This document shows positions 1 to 5,775 of a stretch of 7,050 nt of DNA, in pieces (the stretch's first letter is position 1; the number at the start of each line of letters is the position of its first letter). The notes under the pieces are model-generated. The model did no database searches and was not told where the DNA came from. It saw nothing but the letters and a program-made list of their open reading frames with translations. Where the stretch lies: positions 1 through 7,050 of the forward strand of contig JBGUXS010000012.1 of the NCBI GenBank assembly GCA_045118155.1, in the 5' to 3' direction. The DNA comes from JBGUXS01 sp045118155 (GTDB lineage Bacteria; Pseudomonadota; Alphaproteobacteria; CAAHEQ01; UBA3637). The position numbers and the translations under genes are program-made.

Positions 1-201
1 GCTTTAAGCGCTTTGGTTCCGAACGCACGGGCTATTGGGAACACGCAATTATCAGCTGGTACCGGTTACTATGATGGTGAATTCGGCGGGGCTGTTGGTG
101 TCTTCCACTACTTCAATGACAACGTGTTGTTGAATGCTGGTGTGTCCTATGCCGGGGATGAAAGCTTGATGGCTAGAGCTGGTGTTAGCTTTGGGTTCTA
201 A
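1..201 (+). CDS. Trimeric autotransporter (YadA-like) adhesin, C-terminal membrane anchor, 5' end outside window
   Basis: Only the last 66 codons are in the window; the frame is open from base 1 and ends at TAA 199-201. The peptide begins ALSALVPNARA and continues with Gly/aromatic-rich alternating strands (AGTGYYDGEFGGAVGVFHYF, then NAGVSYAG), ending in MARAGVSFGF. This matches the YadA anchor family, whose roughly 60-residue C-terminus supplies four beta strands per subunit to a 12-stranded trimeric outer-membrane barrel. The last residue is Phe, the usual signal for BAM-dependent insertion. The missing upstream part would be a secreted stalk and head that binds host matrix, cells or other bacteria; nothing can be said of its length or ligand. 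TTG at 13 is an internal codon, not a start. A strong terminator follows, so the gene is transcriptionally separate from ssb. Family assignment is fairly secure; the biological role is inferred. Confidence 0.85.
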   Translation, partial: ALSALVPNARAIGNTQLSAGTGYYDGEFGGAVGVFHYFNDNVLLNAGVSYAGDESLMARAGVSFGF

Positions 202-228
202 TAAAAGCTGAAAATCCTTTATAAAACA

Positions 229-260
229 AAATCCCCTGATTTAAATATCGGGGGATTTTT
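229..260 (+). terminator. Rho-independent terminator after the adhesin gene
   Basis: Bases 231-240 (ATCCCCTGAT) pair with 247-256 (ATATCGGGGGAT region) across a six-base loop at 241-246, with one G-T wobble. A-T pairs at 229-230 with 257-258 extend the stem, and a T tract at 256-260 follows. It lies 28 bases after the adhesin stop. A poly-A run upstream gives partial symmetry, so it might also work weakly in the other direction. Confidence 0.88.
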
Positions 261-333
261 GTATCTAAAAAATACCTAGAAAATTAAGATAGTTTATAAA
301 TTTTAATGTATTATCCTTTTTGAAAAAAGAATT

Positions 334-361
334 TTGCATTTTTTTAAAAAAAGAGTATGAT
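334..361 (+). promoter_or_regulatory. Candidate sigma-70 promoter for ssb-gyrA
   Basis: TTGCAT (334-339) and TATGAT (356-361) are separated by 16 bases in a very A/T-rich stretch. The -10 matches consensus at 5 of 6 positions, the -35 at only 3 of 6. Transcription would start near 368, giving a leader of about 30 bases before the ssb ATG. It lies between the adhesin terminator and ssb, where a promoter is needed. Confidence 0.5.
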
Positions 362-397
362 GTCCAGTGAGTTTTACTTAGATGAAAGGATAATGCG

Positions 398-853
398 ATG
401 GCAGGAAGTATTAATAAGGTAATTTTAGTTGGAAATTTAGGACGTGATCCAGAAATTAGGATGTCAGCAGCTGGTCAAAAGATAGCTCATCTATCTGTGG
501 CAACTTCTGATACATGGCGGGATAAGTCAGGGGAACGTCAAGAAAAGACAGAATGGCATCGTGTTGTTATTTTTAATTCCAATTTGGCAGATTTTTCTGA
601 AAAGTACTTAAAAAAAGGGTCCAAGGTTTATGTTGAAGGATCTTTACAAACCCGTAAATATACAGATGCTTCTGGACAAGAAAAGTACACAACAGAAGTT
701 ATTTTAGGTAATTTCCGTGGGGAGTTGGTTATTTTGGAAGGACGTTCTAATGGGGACGGTTCTTTGCCCACTGAAACCCCAACAGATGCTAGTGGTTGGG
801 ATGCAACCCCAGCTGGAAACAGCGAAGTTTTTGATGATGAAATTCCTTTTTAA
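398..853 (+). CDS. ssb: Single-stranded DNA-binding protein
   Basis: SSB coats single-stranded DNA during replication, repair and recombination, and recruits partner enzymes through its C-terminal tip. The 151-residue product opens with the characteristic SINKVILVGNLGRDPEIR strand, and the OB fold covers about residues 5-112. Trp40 (DTWRDKSGE), Trp53 (KTEWHRVV) and Phe60 sit at the positions of the DNA-stacking aromatics of E. coli SSB. YLKKGSKVYVEGSLQTRKY is the conserved central strand pair. A short Gly/Ser/Thr/Pro linker (about 115-144) leads to the acidic tip FDDEIPF, the partner-docking motif. The linker is short compared with E. coli (178 residues) but normal for alphaproteobacteria. 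The start is supported by GAAAGGA at 384-390, seven bases before ATG. gyrA follows after 22 bases on the same strand, suggesting one transcript. Confidence 0.98.
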   Translation: MAGSINKVILVGNLGRDPEIRMSAAGQKIAHLSVATSDTWRDKSGERQEKTEWHRVVIFNSNLADFSEKYLKKGSKVYVEGSLQTRKYTDASGQEKYTTEVILGNFRGELVILEGRSNGDGSLPTETPTDASGWDATPAGNSEVFDDEIPF

Positions 854-863
854 GTTTTAATCT

Positions 864-872
864 AAAGGTGAG
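864..872 (+). promoter_or_regulatory. Ribosome binding site fixing the GTG start of gyrA
   Basis: AAAGGTGAG ends three bases before GTG 876, with its AAAGG core seven bases upstream. It matches the anti-Shine-Dalgarno complement (AAGGAGGTGA) well enough to favour GTG 876 over the in-frame ATG at 912, which has no such site. Confidence 0.7.
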
Positions 873-875
873 TGC

Positions 876-3608
876 GTGACAGATATAACAGAAAACCTAA
901 CGACCGACATTATGCCGGCTCCGATTGAAAGTGAAATGCGTCAATCATACTTGGATTACGCAATGAGTGTGATTGTTTCACGGGCATTACCCGATGTGCG
1001 AGATGGGTTAAAACCCGTTCACAGACGGATTTTGTTCTCAATGAATGAAAATGGCTATGATTATAATAAGCCCTTCAGAAAATCGGCCCGTATTGTTGGG
1101 GATGTGATGGGGAAATATCATCCGCACGGGGATTCATCCATTTATGAAGCTATGGTTCGTATGGCCCAGACGTTCTCTATGCGGGTGCCACTGATTTCAT
1201 CACAGGGGAACTTTGGGTCTATGGATGGGGATAAAGCAGCGGCTATGCGATATACAGAAGCACGCTTAGCCCAAACGGCCCATTGGTTATTAGAAGATAT
1301 TGATAAAGATACAGTTGATTTTAGACCAAACTATGATGAAACATGCCAAGAACCTATTGTGTTGCCAGCTAGATTTCCAAATTTGTTGGTCAATGGATCT
1401 GGCGGAATTGCCGTTGGGATGGCAACCAATATCCCCCCTCATAATTTAAAAGAAGTTTTATCTGCTTGTATAGCCCTTGTGGACAATCCTGATTTGACAG
1501 TGGATGAGTTGATGACGTATATCCCAGCACCTGATTTCCCAACAGGTGGGGTTATTTTAGGACGCAGTGGTGTTCGTAATGCGTATCAAACAGGGCGGGG
1601 TTCCATTATTATTCGGGGCCGTTGTTCTATTGAAGAAATTAAAAAGGATAAAAATGCTATTATTGTGACGGAAATCCCCTATCAGGTGAATAAAGCCGCC
1701 ATGATTATGCGGATAGCCGAGTTAGTTAAAGATAAAACCATAGATGGTATTTCTGATTTACGGGATGAATCAGATCGGCAAGGGGTACGGGTTGTTATTG
1801 AGCTAAAACGTGATGCGCAACCAGAGGTAGTTTTAAATCAATTATACAAATACACACCCCTTCAATCTAGTTTTGGTGTCAATATGTTGGCGCTTGATAA
1901 TGGGCGGCCGATGTTGATGGATTTAAAACATGTTTTAACATCGTTTATTACGTTCCGTGAAGAAGTTGTTCGGCGTCGTATTGTCTTTGATTTGAATAAG
2001 GCACGGGATCGGGCACATGTGTTGGTTGGTCTAGCAATTGCGGTGTCTAACCTAGATGCTGTTATTGAAATGATTAAGTCTTCCCCAGATCCAGGAACGG
2101 CTAAAGAACGCTTGATGACCACAAAATGGGGGGCAGGGGATGTTGAAGTCTTGATTCAAATGATTGATGAACCAGGACATGAAGTTGTCAATGGGACATA
2201 CACATTATCTGAAGCGCAAGCCAAGGCCATTTTGGATTTAAAGTTAAATCGGTTAACGGGATTAGAAAGAGATAAAATTCATGCGGAAGTAAATGAATTA
2301 TCAACATTAATCAAAGAATTTTTGGGAATTTTATCTTCGCGTGAAAAAATTTATGGGATTATCCGTGATGAGTTTTTGGCATTAATTGAACAATATCCAG
2401 ATGACCGACGTACCAGTATTGATGATGCCGAATTTGATCAAGATATTGAAGATTTAATTCCGCGCGAACAAATGGTTGTAACGGTAACTGGAACAGGGTA
2501 TATCAAACGGGTTCCATTATCCACTTATCGTGCGCAACATCGTGGTGGGAAAGGGCGTTCTGGGATGAATACGCGTGAAGAAGATCAAGTAACACAGGTT
2601 TTTGTGGCCTGTACACATAACCCGCTACTTTTCTTCTCGTCACGGGGAATTGTTTACAAATTAAAAACATATAAATTACCAGAAGGGTCCCCGCAATCAC
2701 TTGGAAAGGCCCTTATTAACTTATTGCCATTGCAACAAGGGGAGACCATCTCTACCATCTTAACGTTACCAGAAAAAGCCGAAGAATGCGAAGGGTTATC
2801 CGCTATGTTTGCAACGCTTACTGGAAATGTGCGTCGGAATCGCTTGACGGATTTCTATAATGTTAATGCGGCCGGAAAAATTGCTATGAAATTAGATGAA
2901 GGGGATAAATTGATAGGGGTTTCAATTTGTCGGGACGATCAAGATATCCTTTTAGCGGCAAAAGGTGGTAAATGTGTGCGTTTCCCTGTGGCAGATGTGC
3001 GTATTTTTGAATCACGGGCTTCTACTGGGGTACGTGGTATGAAATTAGCCCCCAAAGATGAGGTGATTTCAATGTCTGTTTTACGCCATGCCAAAGCAGA
3101 TATTGAAAAACGGGATGCGTATTTGAAAGAAGCCGCTTCTAGACGTCGGTTACCGGAAGATACAGAAGAACCTATTACAACGACAGCCGTTTTAACCCCA
3201 GATGAATTTGAAAAAATGGCGGCAGAAGAAGAATTTATTTTGACTTTAACAGATCGGGGGTATGGAAAACGTACCAGTGCGTATGAATATCGTATTACCG
3301 CCAGAGGAACGCAAGGGGTAACAAATATCAAAACAGATGAAGATAAACGTAAAGCCGATGTTGTTGCTTCAATGCCTGTTCCCGATAAGGCAGACATTAT
3401 GTTGGTTACCGATGCGGGTAAGTTAATTCGGATAAATGTGAAAGATATTCGGATTGCAGGACGTAGTACGATGGGTGTTATTGTCTTTAGGTTAGATAAA
3501 AATGAAAAAGTCGTTTCTGCAACATGTATAGAGGCTGTGGAAGAAGATGAATCGGACGCAATTGATGTTGTGGACGGGGAAGTATCTAACCTGCAGACGG
3601 AAGAATAA
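876..3608 (+). CDS. gyrA: DNA gyrase subunit A
   Basis: GyrA is the DNA-breaking and rejoining subunit of the A2B2 gyrase that introduces negative supercoils using ATP bound by GyrB. The protein is 910 residues. The winged-helix/tower part holds YAMSVIVSRALPDVRDGLKP (residues 28-47), the quinolone region GKYHPHGDSSIYEAMVRMAQ (79-98) and the catalytic tyrosine Tyr126 in MRYTEARL, equivalent to E. coli Tyr122. The GyrA box QHRGGKG lies at 554-560 and opens the beta-pinwheel C-terminal domain; this separates gyrase from ParC. Residues about 735-785 form a charged Lys/Arg/Glu-rich insertion between pinwheel blades, as in alphaproteobacterial GyrA. The tail is acidic (VEEDESDAIDVV). The start is GTG with a good ribosome site. 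It is probably co-transcribed with ssb, and no terminator follows, so read-through into the next genes is possible. Confidence 0.98.
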   Translation: MTDITENLTTDIMPAPIESEMRQSYLDYAMSVIVSRALPDVRDGLKPVHRRILFSMNENGYDYNKPFRKSARIVGDVMGKYHPHGDSSIYEAMVRMAQTFSMRVPLISSQGNFGSMDGDKAAAMRYTEARLAQTAHWLLEDIDKDTVDFRPNYDETCQEPIVLPARFPNLLVNGSGGIAVGMATNIPPHNLKEVLSACIALVDNPDLTVDELMTYIPAPDFPTGGVILGRSGVRNAYQTGRGSIIIRGRCSIEEIKKDKNAIIVTEIPYQVNKAAMIMRIAELVKDKTIDGISDLRDESDRQGVRVVIELKRDAQPEVVLNQLYKYTPLQSSFGVNMLALDNGRPMLMDLKHVLTSFITFREEVVRRRIVFDLNKARDRAHVLVGLAIAVSNLDAVIEMIKSSPDPGTAKERLMTTKWGAGDVEVLIQMIDEPGHEVVNGTYTLSEAQAKAILDLKLNRLTGLERDKIHAEVNELSTLIKEFLGILSSREKIYGIIRDEFLALIEQYPDDRRTSIDDAEFDQDIEDLIPREQMVVTVTGTGYIKRVPLSTYRAQHRGGKGRSGMNTREEDQVTQVFVACTHNPLLFFSSRGIVYKLKTYKLPEGSPQSLGKALINLLPLQQGETISTILTLPEKAEECEGLSAMFATLTGNVRRNRLTDFYNVNAAGKIAMKLDEGDKLIGVSICRDDQDILLAAKGGKCVRFPVADVRIFESRASTGVRGMKLAPKDEVISMSVLRHAKADIEKRDAYLKEAASRRRLPEDTEEPITTTAVLTPDEFEKMAAEEEFILTLTDRGYGKRTSAYEYRITARGTQGVTNIKTDEDKRKADVVASMPVPDKADIMLVTDAGKLIRINVKDIRIAGRSTMGVIVFRLDKNEKVVSATCIEAVEEDESDAIDVVDGEVSNLQTEE

Positions 3609-3668
3609 AAAAGTTTAGAAAAAAACTTGAAAAGAAGAAAAACTTTCTTAAACTGAAAGCGTTGTACG

Positions 3669-3674
3669 TATAAC
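3669..3674 (+). promoter_or_regulatory. Possible -10 element upstream of the 11-mer repeat gene
   Basis: TATAAC at 3669-3674 resembles a -10 box, but the best -35 match (CTTAAA, 3647-3652, spacing 16) is poor. If used, transcription would begin near 3681, inside the longer reading frame. That would agree with translation starting at ATG 3699 rather than ATG 3678. Read-through from gyrA is an equally good source of transcript. Confidence 0.3.
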
Positions 3675-3686
3675 ATTATGGCAGAA

Positions 3687-3692
3687 AAGGAG
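3687..3692 (+). promoter_or_regulatory. Shine-Dalgarno site selecting ATG 3699
   Basis: AAGGAG at 3687-3692 lies six bases before ATG 3699, which is ideal spacing. The upstream in-frame ATG at 3678 has no purine-rich site before it. This site therefore decides the start of the following gene. Confidence 0.8.
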
Positions 3693-3698
3693 AAGATT

Positions 3699-4148
3699 AT
3701 GCCTGAAAAGAAGAATAAAATTGCAAAAATTTTGATTTTAATTGTTGTTGCCTTATTAATTGTCTTTATTTTTAGCCAAAAGAAGACACAAGTTCAACCT
3801 GTTTACACACAACCAGAACCGGTTGCCTCACGGGCTATCCAAGTACCAGATGCGGTTCAGGATGCGGTTGATGCCACTGCAGAAGTTGCTCAGGAAGTCG
3901 CTGATGTAGCTGCTAATGCCGTTGACACAGCTGCAGATGTTGTTGCAGATACAGCTAATGAAGCAGTTCAAGTAGCAGATGAAGCCGTTAATACAACAGT
4001 TCAAGTCACTGAAGATGCTGTTAATACAGCCGTTCAAGCCGCTGATGACGCTGCTGCTGCCGCCCAAGATGCCGCACAGGCTGCTACTGATGCAGTTCAA
4101 GGAACAGTACAAAATGTTAAAGATGCCATACCGGCGGTTCAACAATAA
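3699..4148 (+). CDS. Membrane-anchored protein of nine 11-residue Ala/Val/Asp-rich helical repeats, function unknown
   Basis: I do not recognise this gene by name. From ATG 3699 the product is 149 residues. A basic N-terminus (MPEKKNKIAK) precedes one hydrophobic helix (about 8-26), then a Gln/Pro/Val linker (about 30-49). Residues 50-148 divide without gaps into nine 11-residue units, such as DEAVNTTVQVT and EDAVNTAVQAA, rich in Ala, Val, Asp, Glu and Gln and almost free of Lys, Arg and aromatics. An 11-residue period is typical of long amphipathic helices or right-handed coiled coils, as in LEA-like and apolipoprotein-like proteins. By the positive-inside rule the repeat rod would lie in the periplasm, tethered to the inner membrane. 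An uncleaved anchor is more likely than a signal peptide, since no AxA-like site follows the helix closely. Its stop overlaps the rnhB start by one base, so the two are probably translationally coupled. The longer start at ATG 3678 (156 residues) is less likely. Confidence 0.8.
   Translation: MPEKKNKIAKILILIVVALLIVFIFSQKKTQVQPVYTQPEPVASRAIQVPDAVQDAVDATAEVAQEVADVAANAVDTAADVVADTANEAVQVADEAVNTTVQVTEDAVNTAVQAADDAAAAAQDAAQAATDAVQGTVQNVKDAIPAVQQ
3849..4145 (+). repeat. Degenerate 33-base tandem repeat coding for 11-residue units
   Basis: The repeat part of the preceding gene has a 33-base register. It is clearest between 3978-4010 and 4011-4043, where the encoded units are DEAVNTTVQVT and EDAVNTAVQAA and much of the DNA also matches (GTTAATACA followed by GTTCAAG in both). 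Flanking units keep the protein pattern but have diverged in DNA, which suggests old internal duplication with selection for helix pattern. Confidence 0.65.
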
Positions 4149-4774
4149 TGCCAAGTTTTTCTATTGAAGAAACACTTGGTTCCCGAAGGATTTTTGGGAT
4201 AGATGAAGCAGGACGGGGCCCATGGTGTGGCCCCGTCGTTGCTGCTTGTGTTTGTTGGCCTGATTTGAAAATGCCAGAAGAACTAAAAACGCAAATTAAA
4301 GATTCCAAAAAATTAACAGGAACTAAACGGGAAGTTTTATTTGAAAAAATAATGACTTCGGCGGTTGTTGGAATAGGGCAGGCAAGTGCCGAAGAAATTG
4401 ATTGTTATAACATTTTAAATGCAACATTTATGGCAATGCATCGGGCATTAGAACAAATTACATCCCCGATAGATTACGTTTTAATTGATGGGAATAGATT
4501 GCCTAAAAATTGGGAATACCCATGCCAAGCTGTTATTAAAGGGGATGACTTGTCATTTTCTATTGCGGCCGCTTCTATTATTGCTAAGGTAACACGTGAT
4601 AGAATTATGACGGATCTTTCTAAAATATATCCCGCCTATAAATGGGATAAAAACGCTGGATATGGAACAAAGGATCATATTTTGGCTTTGCAAGAATTTG
4701 GAATAACCCCTCATCACCGGCGTTCTTATGCGCCTATACAAAAGATATTACAGGAAAAAACACTTGCAATTTAA
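4148..4774 (+). CDS. rnhB: Ribonuclease HII
   Basis: RNase HII cuts the RNA strand of RNA:DNA hybrids and incises at single ribonucleotides misincorporated in DNA, starting ribonucleotide excision repair. The 208-residue length is normal. Visible motifs are FGIDEAGRGPWCGPVVAA (16-33, with metal ligands Asp19 and Glu20), DSKKLT (52-57), YVLIDGNRLP with Asp114, and VIKGDDLSFSIAAASIIAKVTRD with Asp133. These four acids align with E. coli Asp16, Glu17, Asp108 and Asp126. The family signature ends in GYGTKDHILAL and HHRRSYAPI. Trp25-Cys26 replace the more usual Leu-Ala or similar in the first motif. ATG 4148 shares its A with the TAA of the upstream gene (TAATG), and there is no clear Shine-Dalgarno site, so translation probably depends on ribosomes finishing the upstream gene. 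Confidence 0.97.
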   Translation: MPSFSIEETLGSRRIFGIDEAGRGPWCGPVVAACVCWPDLKMPEELKTQIKDSKKLTGTKREVLFEKIMTSAVVGIGQASAEEIDCYNILNATFMAMHRALEQITSPIDYVLIDGNRLPKNWEYPCQAVIKGDDLSFSIAAASIIAKVTRDRIMTDLSKIYPAYKWDKNAGYGTKDHILALQEFGITPHHRRSYAPIQKILQEKTLAI

Positions 4775-4788
4775 AGGTAAAAATTGTA

Positions 4789-4805
4789 TCTATACCCTGT
4801 ATAGA
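4789..4805 (+). repeat. Inverted repeat just before the DUF1189-like gene
   Basis: TCTATAC (4789-4795) and GTATAGA (4799-4805) are perfect inverted copies separated by CCT. The right arm touches the ribosome binding site of the next gene (4804-4814). It could be an operator or a small RNA hairpin affecting translation. With seven A/T-rich pairs and a three-base loop it may also be chance. Confidence 0.4.
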
Positions 4806-4814
4806 AGGGAGGGG
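4804..4814 (+). promoter_or_regulatory. Purine-rich ribosome binding site
   Basis: GAAGGGAGGGG sits four bases before ATG 4819. It is the strongest ribosome site in the window and supports this start. It partly overlaps the right arm of the inverted repeat at 4789-4805. Confidence 0.7.
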
Positions 4815-4818
4815 TTTT

Positions 4819-5775
4819 ATGGTTAAAAGTTATATTCTTGCAGGAAAAGGGATAGGACTAAAATGGTTCTTCCTAACCGTTATTTTGGTTTTTGGATTCA
4901 GTTTTTTTGGAATGAATTATCTAGTCAAGCAAGTTTTTTCTACCCCAGAAATGGTAACTTTTTTCCAAAAATTCCCTAATATTACAATCCAAGATAATAA
5001 GATTGTTTCCCCAAAAGATACCTATGTTAGGCAAACGGTTCCTGTTTTGCCATTTTCTGCCATTATCTTAGATACAATGGATAAACAAGAAGTTAAATTG
5101 GATTTTTCGGAAGGGATTTATTTAACCCCCACGACGGCTTATGTTAAAAATGGGACGGATGTCGCTTACATGTCATATAAAGATATTTTGAAAGGGCGCA
5201 CTGTAACGATTACACCGGATCTTGTTAAAACATTTGTCACCCAATTTTTAACTTTTTCTGTTGGGGGAAGTTTAGTTTTATTCTTATTGAGTACATATTT
5301 AAGTATTGGTTTTTTTAGTTACCTCTTAGTATGGATTTTTGGGCGAAAATTCCCCTTTAAAACTTGTTTGCGGGCCGGTGTTGTTGTGGCACCTTTGGTT
5401 TTACTGTTGGTGATAGGATTACTCAGTTTCCAAGTAATAGTGCCTATTAGTTGGATTATAACAGGAAGTATTATTCTTGTAACGTATTGGCTTTTTGTTA
5501 ATTATGGATGGGTCAAAGCAGTACAGGGAATAGATGAAACTTTAAAAGAAATAGAGTTAAAATCCCCAGCACAAAACCCAGAAGAAAATTTTGAGGTGTT
5601 GGAGGATGTTGAGGTTAAAGAAGTACCCAAAGAACCAGTGGAGGAAAAAACTCCCGCTAAAAAACCGAAAAAAGTCTTACCGAAAAAGGGAAGTTTGAAT
5701 TCTAAAAAGAGTGTGGAAAAAAGTAAAAAGGTCCCTGTAAAGAAAACATCAAATCCCCAAAAGAAATCTTCTTAA
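4819..5775 (+). CDS. Four-helix inner-membrane protein, probably DUF1189-like, with lysine-rich C-terminal tail
   Basis: The 318-residue product has one hydrophobic helix at about 14-36, an extracytoplasmic domain of about 100 residues (37-140), and three more helices at about 145-174, 185-205 and 207-229. A cytoplasmic tail follows. The soluble domain has the pattern FPNITIQDNKIVSP..., AIILDTMDKQ and GIYLTPTTAYVKNG, which I associate with DUF1189, a family of integral membrane proteins of unknown function. That call rests on recall of pattern, not a search. The tail is bipartite: an acidic stretch (about 240-276) followed by residues 277-318 with 16 lysines plus Pro, Ser and Val, resembling histone-H1-like tails. 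It lies 44 bases after rnhB and may belong to that transcript. It converges with queA: the two stop codons overlap in one TTAA. Function unknown. Confidence 0.85.
   Translation: MVKSYILAGKGIGLKWFFLTVILVFGFSFFGMNYLVKQVFSTPEMVTFFQKFPNITIQDNKIVSPKDTYVRQTVPVLPFSAIILDTMDKQEVKLDFSEGIYLTPTTAYVKNGTDVAYMSYKDILKGRTVTITPDLVKTFVTQFLTFSVGGSLVLFLLSTYLSIGFFSYLLVWIFGRKFPFKTCLRAGVVVAPLVLLLVIGLLSFQVIVPISWIITGSIILVTYWLFVNYGWVKAVQGIDETLKEIELKSPAQNPEENFEVLEDVEVKEVPKEPVEEKTPAKKPKKVLPKKGSLNSKKSVEKSKKVPVKKTSNPQKKSS

Noticed and set aside
3611..3628. AAGTTT/AAACTT hairpin after gyrA as a terminator
   Set aside because: Only six A/T-rich pairs and followed by A-rich rather than T-rich sequence on the plus strand.
2939..3676. 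Long antisense open frame (245 codons) opposite the 3' part of gyrA
   Set aside because: Low-complexity Ser/Thr/Ile-rich translation with no domain, fully opposite strongly conserved GyrA; a shadow of its codon use.
3678..3698. Upstream ATG adding seven residues to the 11-mer repeat protein
   Set aside because: No ribosome site before 3678, whereas AAGGAG is perfectly spaced before ATG 3699.
3828..4154. Antisense Cys/Ser/Asn/Ile-rich frame opposite the repeat gene
   Set aside because: It is the mirror of the GCx/GTx/GAT-rich repeats; the composition is explained by the sense gene, which has the ribosome site.
4764..4796. Promoter between rnhB and the DUF1189-like gene (TTGCAA with TATACC)
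   Set aside because: Spacing of 21 bases to TATACC, or 15 to TGTATC, and poor hexamers; not supportable.
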